Notes: generated by a model not told the origin, from the letters alone. Positions 1 through 8,679 are shown, counted from the stretch's first letter. The stretch is DNA of 64,000 nucleotides from Halorubrum sp. BOL3-1 (GCF_004114375.1 NZ_CP034692.1:1426001-1490000); one strand, 5' to 3'. Translations and numbers: made by a program.

Positions 1-94
1 TCATCGCGGGGTAGACTCCCTCGAAGGGCGCGTCGGTCGTCTCTCGGTCCGTCTCCGCTGTCGCGTAGGGTGTCGTCGTCGTGGTGTCCGTCAT
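1..94 (-). CDS. Start of a probable DHDPS/aldolase-family protein (partial)
   Basis: Only the first 31 codons lie in the window. The reading frame opens with ATG at 94 and runs off the left edge. After a Thr-rich, acidic N-terminal stretch of about 22 residues comes FEGVYPAM, which resembles the first beta-strand of dihydrodipicolinate synthase/N-acetylneuraminate lyase-type TIM-barrel aldolases (typically GVYPA-TPF). That match is short, so the family call is tentative and no substrate can be given. A TATA element and a palindrome lie about 190-220 nt upstream on the same strand. Confidence 0.35.
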   Translation of the reverse strand, partial: MTDTTTTTPYATAETDRETTDAPFEGVYPAM

Positions 95-282
95 GCTGTG
101 GGTGTCGCGTGTCGTGGGGTCCGTCGTTTCGGCGGTCGGTCGTCGAACCGGGCTCGCGCGGTCGGGGGTCGTCCGGGACGGGGTCGCCACTCCCGCCGGC
201 GGACGGCTCACGCGCGTTTCTTCGAGAAGAGCCGCGTCGCTGGCGCCGATCGCTGGCCGCGTTCCGACGCGGGTCGGGTCAC

Positions 283-312
283 ACCGACCGATCGGTCGGT
301 CTCGCGTTTATA
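283..312 (-). promoter_or_regulatory. TATA box with adjacent 18-bp perfect palindrome (candidate operator)
   Basis: Read on the minus strand, TATAAA lies at 312-307. It is followed at once by the perfect palindrome ACCGACCGATCGGTCGGT at 300-283, which would sit between the TATA box and a start site about 25 nt downstream. That is the usual place for an archaeal repressor operator. The only downstream gene on that strand starts at 94, so a leader of about 190 nt is implied. Regulator unknown. Confidence 0.45.
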
Positions 313-374
313 GATTGTGTCTCGGGTGGAAACTGCCGGGCGGTAGCGGAGTCGTATCGGGGACGCCGCACCCG

Positions 375-1058
375 TCAGGCCCCGAGCAGGTCCGCCAGCT
401 CGTGGAGCGTCTCGACGGTCGCGTCCGGGTCGCCGGCGAACGGCTCCCACGGGGTTCCTTTGCGGTCGACCCACGCGGCCTGCATCCCGGCGTGACGGGC
501 GCCCAGCACGTCGAACCAGCCGGCGGTGACGTGGACGATCTCGTCGATCGGCGTCCCGGTCCGGGCGGCGCCGTGACGGTAGAGTCCGGCGGCGGGCTTG
601 AACGTCTCCACCTCGTCGGCGCTGATCGCGTCCTCGATCACGTCGTCGATGTCGGCGTGGTCGACCATCGAGGCGAGCATCTCCGGGTCGCCGTTCGAGA
701 GCACGTAGGGGTCATAGCCCGCGTCGCGGAGGCGCTCGACCGCGTCGCGGACGTCGTCGAACACCTCAAGCTCGTGGTACACCGCGAGGATCTCGTCGCG
801 CTCCTCCGTCGAGAGGTCGACGCCGTGCGCCGCCAGCGCGTAGGTCAGCGCGTCGCGGTTCATCTCGTAGAACGGCTGGTAGGCGTCGACCGCGTTCGCG
901 ACGAACGTGTACGCCAGCGACCGCGACCGCCACAGCCGCGACACCGGTTCGGGGTCGGGAACGCGGTCCGCGAGCGCGGCCTCGGCGGCCTCGACGTCCA
1001 CGAGCGTGCTGTACGAGTCGAAGGTCACGGTCGAGACGCGGTCGGCGTCGAGCGTCAT
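375..1058 (-). CDS. Haloacid dehalogenase type II-like HAD hydrolase
   Basis: A 227-residue protein of the usual length for L-2-haloacid dehalogenase-like HAD enzymes, which hydrolyse C-halogen or phosphate ester bonds through an aspartyl intermediate. Motif I is FDSYSTLVD with the nucleophile at about residue 14. The type II enzymes usually have YGTL, so the Ser is a small deviation. Motif II is VLSNGD, the motif III lysine lies in ETFKP, and the motif IV region HVTAGWFDVLGA has the type II form. The ATG at 1058 was chosen because it sits immediately before motif I; longer upstream starts would add unrelated residues. Cytoplasmic, substrate unknown. It stands alone, with no close operon partner on its strand. 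Confidence 0.8.
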   Translation of the reverse strand: MTLDADRVSTVTFDSYSTLVDVEAAEAALADRVPDPEPVSRLWRSRSLAYTFVANAVDAYQPFYEMNRDALTYALAAHGVDLSTEERDEILAVYHELEVFDDVRDAVERLRDAGYDPYVLSNGDPEMLASMVDHADIDDVIEDAISADEVETFKPAAGLYRHGAARTGTPIDEIVHVTAGWFDVLGARHAGMQAAWVDRKGTPWEPFAGDPDATVETLHELADLLGA

Positions 1059-1143
1059 GCGTGGACTCACAGCCGATAACGTGATAAGCGTCGGGACGGC
1101 GGCAGGGCCGGCAGGTGGCGTCCGACCGACCCGGGGTCGCAGA

Positions 1144-1150
1144 TTTATAC
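1144..1150 (+). promoter_or_regulatory. TATA box of the HD-domain gene
   Basis: TTTATAC ends 25 nt before the ATG at 1176. This spacing predicts a leaderless transcript and decides the start against an in-frame GTG at 1158. Confidence 0.6.
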
Positions 1151-1175
1151 CCATCGAGTGTCTCTCCTCGACGCC

Positions 1176-2129
1176 ATGACCGATCAAGCCGACGACGACC
1201 CCGACCCGGCCACGGACGCTGACCCCGATTCGACCGCCGAGGCCGACCCCGACCCGGCCGCGGACGCCGATCCGGACCCGACCGCCGGCGAGGTGAGCGA
1301 CGCCGACGTCGGGATCGACCCCGACGCGGACCGCCACGAGTACGACTCCGACGCGGACCACGCGTTCCCGGACGAGCGGCTCAACGAGGTCTTAGCGCGG
1401 CTCCTGTCGGACGAGGAGATCGTCGCGTACCTGGAGGCCCAGAACGTCAACCCGGTCGCCCGGAAAGGGTACAACGACCACGGCGCCAAACACGTCGAGA
1501 TCGTCCGCGACCGCGCGCTCCGGCTCTACGACCTGATCAAGGCCGGCGGCGTCGAGTTCAACGGCGCGCGCCAGCAGGGGTTAGCCGAGGCCGACGAGCC
1601 GGTGATAATCGCGCTGGCGGCGACGCTCCACGACATCGGTCACGTCGTCCACCGCCACGACCACCCGTACTACTCGATCCCGCTGGCGGCGGACCTGCTC
1701 GATGACCTGCTCCCCGCCTTCTACGACGTCGCGGACCAGGTCCGCGTGAAGGCGGAGGTACTCCACGCGATCTTGTGTCACCACACCGAGGAGCAGCCGC
1801 TCACGCTGGAGGCCGGCGTCGTCCGGATCGCGGACGGTCTCGACATGGAACGGGGTCGCTCGCGGGTCCCGTACGAGGAGGGCGGCCGCGGGATAAACAC
1901 CGTCTCCTCGCAGGCGATCGAGCGCGTCTCGCTCCGCGAGGGCGACGAGATCCCCGTCCAAGTCGTGATCCGGATGAACAACGCCGCCGGCGTCTACCAG
2001 GTCGACTCGCTGCTGAAGGCGAAGATCGAGGGGTCGCTGTTGGAGGACTGCGTTCGGACGGTCGCGATCAACACCCACAGCGACGGGACGGAGGAGAACG
2101 GCTCGATCGTCGACCGGATCGAGCTGTAG
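1176..2129 (+). CDS. HD-domain metal-dependent phosphohydrolase
   Basis: A 317-residue protein. The first 60 or so residues are a very acidic, repetitive DPDPxxDAD segment, probably disordered. The rest is an HD-superfamily metal-dependent phosphohydrolase: NDHGAKHVEIV supplies the first His, LHDIGHVVHRHDH the HD pair and further His ligands, and ILCHHTEE the later His region, followed by ADGLDMERGRSR. HD proteins of this type hydrolyse nucleotides or cyclic nucleotides, but the substrate here cannot be read from sequence. The C-terminal part resembles the regulatory portion seen in archaeal homologues. Stop codon is TAG. Monocistronic, with its own TATA box. Confidence 0.8.
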   Translation: MTDQADDDPDPATDADPDSTAEADPDPAADADPDPTAGEVSDADVGIDPDADRHEYDSDADHAFPDERLNEVLARLLSDEEIVAYLEAQNVNPVARKGYNDHGAKHVEIVRDRALRLYDLIKAGGVEFNGARQQGLAEADEPVIIALAATLHDIGHVVHRHDHPYYSIPLAADLLDDLLPAFYDVADQVRVKAEVLHAILCHHTEEQPLTLEAGVVRIADGLDMERGRSRVPYEEGGRGINTVSSQAIERVSLREGDEIPVQVVIRMNNAAGVYQVDSLLKAKIEGSLLEDCVRTVAINTHSDGTEENGSIVDRIEL

Positions 2130-2160
2130 TCCCCCGAGATTCGAGGCGGATCCGGTCCGC

Positions 2161-3710
2161 TCACGGGCCGCGAAGCGTGTCGCCGGCGCCGTTCCGGTGT
2201 GACGCCTCGTCCGCGACGTCCGTCGCGGCGACGGTCGTCGTCCGCGTGAGGCGGTCCGGCGTGAGGCCCCGCACAGCTGGCTCCCCTCGGCGGCCCCGCC
2301 CCCCAGCACGGGCGCCGCCTCGAACCCGTTCGACCGCGTGCCCGTCGCCGCGATCCCCGGCTGATTGACGACGAGGCGGCCGGGCGCGAGCCGCTCCGCG
2401 ACCCGGCGCGCGCGGCGCTGTTGCGTGGTGTGTACCGCCGCCGCGTGAGGCCCCCCGATCTCGGCCGCGAGCGCGATCGCGGCGTCGAACCCGTTGCGGC
2501 CGTGGACGGCGACCGCGGGGATCCCAAGCAGCGTCGCGAGCGGATCGTCGGCCCCCTCGGGTTCGGCGACGAGGAACGCCGCCTCTCGGGCCGCGCTCGG
2601 GAGGTCGAGCGCGGCCGCCAGCCACCGCGGCGAGTTCCCGCGCGGGTCCGTCTCGCCGTTTCCGTCGCTGAGGAGCGCCCGGAGGCGGTCGCACTCGGCG
2701 GCGTCGAGAACGTACCCGCCCTCGTCTTCCAGCGCGGAACACAGCGGGTCGACCGCCGGCGACACCGTGACGACGGCGGCGTCGCCCGCGGGGTGGGCGC
2801 CGAAGTCGTGGGTCGCCCCGACCGCCACTCGCGTCGCCACGGCCTCGGCCGGGACAGACCCGTCCGCGACGGCGACGACGCCCTCCGCGCCGGCGGCGAC
2901 GTTCGGCGTTCCGCAGCACTGTCCCGCGGCGACCGTCGATTCGGACCCGGCCGCGACGGCGAAGTCCGCCCGCTCGAACAGCGCGTCCGTCTGGGGCTTC
3001 GAGGCCGGCGCGGGCAGCATCGAAACCGCGCCGGTCGGCGCTCCCGCCTTCGAGAGCGCCCTGCGGACGGTCTCGACGACGACGTCGCAGGTCTCCACGG
3101 TCGACGGCGAGGGCGCGAAGACGACCGCGTTTCGGGTCGCCAGCCCGTACAGCGAGAGGACGGCGGGGATCACGACCGGGTGCGTCGCGGGGACCGCCGC
3201 GCCGACGACGCCGATCGGTCCCGCGACGGTCACCGTGCCCGCCGCGCCGTCGCGGTCGACCACGCCCGCGGTCGGCGCGCCCTGGAGTGACCGCCGGGCG
3301 GTGTCGACCTCGGCCGCGATCTTCTCGGTCTTCGTCCCCGGATGGCCCCGCCCCGTCTCGTTGGCCGCGGAGCGCGCGAGCCGGCTCACCGTCTCCGTGT
3401 CCGCCAGCCGCTCGCCCACCGACCGCGCGAGGCCGTCGGCGTCGTCGGGGTCCCACGCGGCCAGCTCGTCCGCCGCCGTCCGGGCCGCCGCGACGACCCG
3501 CTCGGTTCGGCTCGGGAGGTCCGAGGCGGTCGCTCCGGACCGATCGTCGGCCGACCCCGAGACGTCACCGTCGGGCGGTCGGGCCGGCCCGAGGCGCTCA
3601 CCGCCCGAATCAGCGTCGTCAGCCGGTTCCGAGCGGCGGGGGGTCTCCCTCTCGTCGGGTTGGTTCGTCGCTCCCGTCTCGTCGCGTTCTCCAGTGTGAT
3701 TCCCGACCAT
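2161..3710 (-). pseudogene. Aldehyde dehydrogenase (CoA-acylating-like), frameshifted and lacking the catalytic Cys
   Basis: The frame from ATG 3710 reads as an aldehyde dehydrogenase, with GPIGVVGAAVPATHPVV and LATRNAVVFAPSP like the acylating (EutE/AdhE-type) NAD-binding core, followed by AAGAEGVV. Where that branch has a DNG-ICASEQ catalytic segment, this protein has DFGAHPAGDAAVV (about residues 295-305) and no Cys. Near the C-terminus the frame ends at AAEGSQLC, and the expected continuation GLTPDRLTRTTTVA appears in the next frame and runs to the stop at 2161. One extra G in the GGGG run at 2267-2270 (plus-strand CCCC) would restore it. A TATA-like element at about 3734-3741 fits a leaderless start. 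Either a decaying gene, a non-catalytic paralogue, or partly a sequence error. Confidence 0.7.
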
Positions 3711-3792
3711 GGGCCCGACTGCGTCCCGATCCGGTTTATTCTCACCTCATGAGACACTGTGTCACCGCGCGGGTCGAGCCGTCACCGAGGAA

Positions 3793-3800
3793 ACAGTTAT
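3793..3800 (+). promoter_or_regulatory. TATA box of the FilR1-NTPase-TPR gene
   Basis: ACAGTTATATC includes a TATA-like core ending about 27 nt before the ATG at 3827, consistent with a leaderless or very short-leader transcript. Confidence 0.5.
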
Positions 3801-3826
3801 ATCGGTGGGGTAATGGGGGATGACGT

Positions 3827-6800
3827 ATGACAGAGCCGTCGGAGCTCGCGGGCGTCGTCGAACGGCGCCTCGACTTCCTCGAACGGCTCGCGGCGGAGCC
3901 GCTGCGGAAACACGAGCTCGTCGACGCGCTCGACTACTCCCGGTCGACGGTGAACCGCGCGGTAGACGAGCTGGAGGCCGCGGGACTCGTCACCGGCGAG
4001 ACGGACGGCTACCGGACGACGCTCTCGGGCCGGCTGCTCGCGAACGGGTACCGCGAGTTCCTGACGGTCGCGGACGACGTCGCGGCCGCGGGCGACGTGC
4101 TCAGCCCGCTCGGTGCCGGCGCGGACGTCTCCCCCGCGGTCCTTCGCGGAGCGGAGACGTACCGGGCCGCGGCCCCGGACCCGTACCGACCGCTGGAGGT
4201 CCTCGACGACGCGCTCGCGGACGCCGACTCGGTCGCCGCCGCGCTCCCGGGGTTCCCCTATCCCCGGATCGCGGAGCGGCTCCGACGCGCGGCGGCCCGC
4301 GGGGGGACCGTCGACCTCGCGCTGGCGGACCGGGGGTATCGGCACGCCATCGACCGGTTCGCGGACGACCTCGGGACCGTCGCGCACCGGGACGGGTGCC
4401 GGATCGCGACGGTCGACACCGTCGACGTCGGGGCGGTCGCGGCCGACGGGGTCGCGCTCCTCCTCACCTTCGACGGCGACGGCACGCTCCACGGCGCGGC
4501 GGAGTCGACCGATCCCGAGGCGGTCGCGTGGGCGGAGACGAAGGTTGCGAACCTGATCGGCCGGGGGCGCGACGGCTGCGGGGCGCTCGCGGCGACGGAC
4601 CGCGCCGCGGGCCGCCCGACCGAGAGCGGGTCGTCGAGCGAATCCTCCGAGACCGACGGCTCGGCGAGCGACTCCACTGATGACCCGCCGGGCGACGCGG
4701 ACGCGAACGCGTCCGAGACCGCGAGCCGGGACGGAAGAGCGAGCGCGAGTCGAGGGGACGGATCGAGCGCGGAACGGACCGGCGGCGACGGGACGCTCTT
4801 CGGACGTCCGGGTTCGGACGAACGAGGACGCGGCGCGCTCTCGGCGCAGGGATTCCACGCGGTCGACGAGGACCGGCTCGCCGGGGATCCGGAGCCGCAC
4901 GGGCCGCTCCGCGCCACGGCGTCGTTTCCGGAGGTCGACGCGGGGTACGTCCTCGACAGGACCGCGGTGCGCGACGGCGAGCGGCGCTCGGTCGCCGGCC
5001 TGCTCGTCGACGGGCTCTCGGACGGGACCGACCACGCGCTTGTCGGGCCGCCGGGGAGCGGGAAGAGCACCGTCTGTCGGAGCGTCGCGGTCGAGTGGTA
5101 CCGGTCCGGGCGCGGGCCGGTGACGTACCGGGAGACCGACGGCGGGGAGGCGTTCACCGCGACCGAGGGCCTACGAGAGCGCGTCACCGAGGGCGACGGA
5201 CACCACCTCGTGGTCGTCGAGGACGCCGTCGATCCGGGTGCCGCGGAGGCGGTCGGCGTCGCCCGTGAACTGGCCGACCGCGACGACGTCTCGTTCCTAT
5301 TCGGCGCCCGAGCGGGACCGTACGACGACCCCGACGGCCTCCCGCTCTCGCCCGCGGACCTCCGCTACCGGCGGGCGATCGAGACCGTTCGGGTCCCGCG
5401 CCTCGACGAGCGCGAGGTCGAGCGGTTCGTCCGCCACGTCACCGAACACACGGGGTCCGCCCCGGCGGCCGACCCGGGGTCGCTGCTGGCCGACGTGCGC
5501 CGCACTGACGACGAGCGCGTCGGCGAGCTGCTGTGTCTCGTTCACCACCTCGTTCGCGCGACCGGGCGGGCGGGCGAGGGGACAAGCAGGACGGACGACG
5601 CGAGCGAGGGGACAAGCAGGACGGACGACGCGAGCGAGGGGACAAGCAGGACGGACGACGCGAGCGACAGGGCGGACGACGCGAGCGGCGTCGACGGTGG
5701 AGGCGGTCGACGGCGCGACGGCAGAGACGGTCGACGGAGCGGCACGGAACCGGCGTCCGGGTTGGAGACCGCGGTCGACGAGGCGGTCCGCGAGGTCGGA
5801 GACCGCCCGCCGCCGACCGCGGACGTCGCGGTGTTAGTGAACCTCCTCAACGTCGCCGGCGTGAGCGACGTTCGAACCCTGGCGTACGCGCTCGTCGACG
5901 GTCCGGACCGGAGCGTCGATACCGGGACCGAGGGCGGTCCGTCACCGACCGTCGAGTCGGTGCGGCGAGCGCTCGACCGACTCGCGGGGACGGTCCTCGT
6001 CGACTCGGGCGACGGGGAGTTCCGGACCGTTCACGACGAGTGGTCGGTGCTGTTCTTAGAGCGGTTCTTGGAGCGGGAGCCGGAGCCGGTCGCCGCCAGA
6101 CGCGTCGGGCGGGCGGTCTCGCAGGTGCTCGCGCTCGCGGACGACCCGGCGCGTCGCTCCCGGGTCCGGCGGGCCGTCGGCGGGAGCGCGCCGACGGTGG
6201 ACCGGATCGAGCGGGATCCGAGCGCGTGGGCGGCCGAGACGGTTCGGGCGGTGTACGGCGTCGGTCGGCGCTACCCCCGACTCGCGGCGCTGTACGGCCG
6301 CGTCCGCTACGCGTGGATCGACCTCCCGAACGCGTGCCCGGACGACCTGCGCGGCCGACCGCCGGAGTGGGTGGCGCGGATGTATGTCGACGCCGGCGAC
6401 CTCGACGGCGCGACGGACGCGCTGGACGCGTGGCGACCCGTCGACGAGGCCGGAGCGGGCGAGCGCCAGCGGGGGTATGGCGACGTCGCCCGCCGCCGCG
6501 GGGAGTACGACGCGGCGCGGGAGCGGTTCGAGCGCGCCGAGGAGCGCTTCGCGGCCGCCGCCGATCGTGCCGGACTCGCGGCGGCGGTCAGGGGGCGAGC
6601 GCAGGCGGCGCACTTCGACGGCGACTACGAGACGGCCTACGGGGCGGCCTCGCGAGCGTGCGAGATCGCCGCTGAGGCCGGCGATCCGATCGCGCAGGCG
6701 AAGGCGCTGATGGACGCCGGCAACGCGCTCGACGCGCTCGACGGGACCGACGCGGTCCTCGACCACTACCGCGTCGCCGGCGACCTGTTCCGGGCGCACG

Positions 6801-7753
6801 ACGACACTCACGGGGAGGCGAACGTGCGGACGAACCTCGCGGTCGCGCTGCGTCGACGGGGCGACCTGACCGAGGCCAAGCGGACCGCGAGCCGCGCGCT
6901 CGACGGCTACCGGACGGTCGGAGACGAACACCGCGAGGCCATCTCGCTTCTGAACCTCTCGACGGTGGCCGAGCAGCGCGGCGCGGTCGGCGAGGCGGTC
7001 GCCCGCGCGTCGGAGGCGCTCGCCGTTGCCGAGGGGGTCGGCTCGGACATGTACGAGGCGTTCGCGCTGAGCCACCTCGGAAGCGCGGCACACCTCGCCG
7101 GCGACCTCGACCGGGCGGAGCGATTCCTGACGGACGCGCTCGACCGCCTCGACGCGCTCGACGCCGACGCGCGGTGCGCGATGGCGACCGCGATGCTCGC
7201 GGAGGCGGCGATCGATCGCGGTGATCTGACAGCGGCCGAGCGGCGGGTGGAGCGGACCGCGTCGCTGCTCGACGACCACGCCGGCCACAAGCGGTTGGCC
7301 GAACTGGACCGGACACGGGGTCGGTTGGCGCTCGCCCGCGGCGACCCGGACGCCGCGACGACGGTGCTACGGTCCGCGATCGACGCGGCGCGGGCGGGCG
7401 GCTTCACGCTCGTCGAGGCGGAGGCGCTCTCGGTGCTGGGCGCCGCCGCCGTCGAGCGCGGTGACCCCGAGGCGGCCGCCGAGCGGCTGACCGCGGCGCT
7501 CGACCTCGGTCACCGGATCGAGGGGACTAGGGCGATAATCGCGGCGGCCGACCGGATCGCGGACCTCCTGGCCGGAGGTCCTGACGGAGCGAACGGGGTC
7601 GACCGCGAGGCGCTGGCCGGGGCGCTTCGGGAGTCGCCGCCCGACGCGATTCCGCCGGGTTCGGCCGCGGATCCGGCCGCGTATCGGGAGGTTGCCGACC
7701 GCTGGCGGGTCGACGGCGACGGGGTCGGGGCGGCGTACCCCGCGCTCGGCTGA
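3827..7753 (+). CDS. wHTH/FilR1-type regulator fused to a P-loop NTPase and TPR repeats
   Basis: A 1308-residue multidomain protein. Residues about 10-75 are a winged helix-turn-helix (KHELVDALDYSRSTVNRAVDEL). Residues about 120-245 resemble the FilR1/DUF1724 effector domain of archaeal regulators. A Ser/Asp/Glu-rich linker follows (about 255-345). Next is a P-loop NTPase with Walker A GPPGSGKST at about 407 and Walker B-like HLVVVEDAVD at about 460, then a helical segment containing a 3x10-residue repeat. From about residue 850 to the end are many TPR-like helical pairs (for example DYETAYGAASRACEIAAEAGD). This order is that of STAND-type signal-transducing NTPases with a DNA-binding head, like MalT in logic. 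Target genes are unknown, and no target is evident nearby. The wHTH, P-loop and TPR calls are firm; the FilR1 assignment is by general resemblance. Confidence 0.75.
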   Translation: MTEPSELAGVVERRLDFLERLAAEPLRKHELVDALDYSRSTVNRAVDELEAAGLVTGETDGYRTTLSGRLLANGYREFLTVADDVAAAGDVLSPLGAGADVSPAVLRGAETYRAAAPDPYRPLEVLDDALADADSVAAALPGFPYPRIAERLRRAAARGGTVDLALADRGYRHAIDRFADDLGTVAHRDGCRIATVDTVDVGAVAADGVALLLTFDGDGTLHGAAESTDPEAVAWAETKVANLIGRGRDGCGALAATDRAAGRPTESGSSSESSETDGSASDSTDDPPGDADANASETASRDGRASASRGDGSSAERTGGDGTLFGRPGSDERGRGALSAQGFHAVDEDRLAGDPEPHGPLRATASFPEVDAGYVLDRTAVRDGERRSVAGLLVDGLSDGTDHALVGPPGSGKSTVCRSVAVEWYRSGRGPVTYRETDGGEAFTATEGLRERVTEGDGHHLVVVEDAVDPGAAEAVGVARELADRDDVSFLFGARAGPYDDPDGLPLSPADLRYRRAIETVRVPRLDEREVERFVRHVTEHTGSAPAADPGSLLADVRRTDDERVGELLCLVHHLVRATGRAGEGTSRTDDASEGTSRTDDASEGTSRTDDASDRADDASGVDGGGGRRRDGRDGRRSGTEPASGLETAVDEAVREVGDRPPPTADVAVLVNLLNVAGVSDVRTLAYALVDGPDRSVDTGTEGGPSPTVESVRRALDRLAGTVLVDSGDGEFRTVHDEWSVLFLERFLEREPEPVAARRVGRAVSQVLALADDPARRSRVRRAVGGSAPTVDRIERDPSAWAAETVRAVYGVGRRYPRLAALYGRVRYAWIDLPNACPDDLRGRPPEWVARMYVDAGDLDGATDALDAWRPVDEAGAGERQRGYGDVARRRGEYDAARERFERAEERFAAAADRAGLAAAVRGRAQAAHFDGDYETAYGAASRACEIAAEAGDPIAQAKALMDAGNALDALDGTDAVLDHYRVAGDLFRAHDDTHGEANVRTNLAVALRRRGDLTEAKRTASRALDGYRTVGDEHREAISLLNLSTVAEQRGAVGEAVARASEALAVAEGVGSDMYEAFALSHLGSAAHLAGDLDRAERFLTDALDRLDALDADARCAMATAMLAEAAIDRGDLTAAERRVERTASLLDDHAGHKRLAELDRTRGRLALARGDPDAATTVLRSAIDAARAGGFTLVEAEALSVLGAAAVERGDPEAAAERLTAALDLGHRIEGTRAIIAAADRIADLLAGGPDGANGVDREALAGALRESPPDAIPPGSAADPAAYREVADRWRVDGDGVGAAYPALG
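5576..5665 (+). repeat. Three perfect tandem copies of a 30-bp unit inside the NTPase gene
   Basis: Three identical in-frame 30-bp units encode EGTSRTDDAS three times (a fourth, degenerate partial unit encodes DRADDAS). The repeat lies in a charged insertion between the NTPase core and the helical region. Its perfect identity points to recent expansion, and copy number may vary between strains. Confidence 0.9.
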
Positions 7754-7826
7754 CGGGTCGGTCCGAAGCGCGGCCGACGCCGGACGGTGTCGCAACCGCT
7801 TTGGGCGCGCGGTCGGTATCGCGGCC

Positions 7827-8336
7827 ATGACCGACGCCGAGACGCTCGCGGACCTGCGGACCGCCGCCGATTATCAGTTCGGGAGCGACGCGGGTGAGGC
7901 CCTGTTTCCGCCGGACGACCCCCTCACCGTGCGCCGGTCGAGCGGCGGCCGCCCGCGGCAGGTGATCGACGGCGACGTCGACGACACCCCCGGGAGCAGC
8001 GAGGGCGACCGCCTCGTCTCGTACGGCACCGACGGCAGGTTCACGCTCGGTCTCGCGGGCGGACGGCGGCTTCACGACGCGTTCTCCGAACCGCGACATC
8101 GGATGATCGTCGGGGAGGAGAGCGAGCCGTTCGTGCGCGAGGGGCGCGACGCGTTCGCGAAGTTCGTCACCGCGGCCGACGACGGGATCCGGCCCGGCGA
8201 CGAGGTGCTCGTCGTCGACGAGACGGACGCGATATTCGGCGTCGGCCGCGCCGAACTCTCGGGCGCGGAGGCCGAGGAGCTCGGCTCCGGCGTCGCCGTG
8301 AAGACGCGCGACGGGAACCCCGTGGACGGCGACTGA
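7827..8336 (+). CDS. PUA-domain protein
   Basis: A 169-residue protein with an N-terminal segment LRTAADYQFGSDAGEALFP, like the pre-PUA domain found after archaeosine tRNA-guanine transglycosylases and in stand-alone archaeal homologues. It is followed by a C-terminal PUA RNA-binding fold (RMIVGEESEPFVREGRDAFAKFV then GIRPGDEVLVVDE and FGVGRAELS). It probably binds structured RNA such as tRNA or rRNA, but no catalytic domain is present. ATG at 7827 was chosen because it gives the expected N-terminus. It starts 74 nt after the large NTPase gene and may be read from its own promoter. Confidence 0.75.
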   Translation: MTDAETLADLRTAADYQFGSDAGEALFPPDDPLTVRRSSGGRPRQVIDGDVDDTPGSSEGDRLVSYGTDGRFTLGLAGGRRLHDAFSEPRHRMIVGEESEPFVREGRDAFAKFVTAADDGIRPGDEVLVVDETDAIFGVGRAELSGAEAEELGSGVAVKTRDGNPVDGD

Positions 8337-8372
8337 CGACGACCGACGACGACTGACGATTCTTTTCTGCGG

Positions 8373-8643
8373 TGGCGCGCGCCTCCGAGCGCCCGATAGG
8401 GCGCGAGGAGCGCCGCGCGAGGGAGTCGCTGGCGGTCGAGCGAAGCGAGGACCGCCAGCGACGAGGCTGGGGAGGCGTGAGGTGCGGGTGCTGTGCGGGG
8501 CGGGACTCGAAGGGGCAGTCGCGAGGCGGGCGACAGCGAGCGTCCGCCCGCCTCGCGGCTGGGGCTTCGGTGGTGTTCGTGTCGGTCGACGTTTGATAAG
8601 TAATTACCTTGTTGTACGGCCGAGCGCCTGGGGCTTCGGCGGT
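8373..8643 (+). repeat. Dispersed structured repeat, copy A
   Basis: One of three related copies in the window (others at 37804-38110 and 59598-59775), all on the plus strand. It has a 13-bp perfect hairpin (8425-8437 with 8450-8462, loop GAGCGAAGCGAG). Then come the conserved cores GACGAGGCTGGGGAGGCGTG (from 8460) and GCGGGACTCGAAGGGGCAG (about 8500-8518), and two copies of CTGGGGCTTCGGNGGT at 8559 and 8628. It fills the convergent gap between the PUA and presenilin-like genes. No protein-coding pattern is convincing. Either a structured RNA or a non-autonomous mobile repeat; I do not recognise a named family. Confidence 0.75.
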
Positions 8644-8679
8644 CAGCACGGTCGGCACGGACCGGCCGAGTAGAGAAAT

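Noticed and set aside
3797-5035. Long minus-strand open frame of about 400 codons opposite the NTPase gene
   Set aside because: Its translation is Arg/Val-rich with no domain signal; it is the usual antisense shadow of a GC-rich gene with strong third-position bias.
5576-5665. Three 30-bp repeats as a CRISPR array
   Set aside because: Copies abut without spacers and lie in frame inside a gene.
8337-8679. tRNA or other known RNA gene in the gap holding repeat copy A
   Set aside because: No cloverleaf or T-loop/acceptor pairing could be formed around the GGGACTCGAAGGGG core; treated as a repeat of unknown kind.
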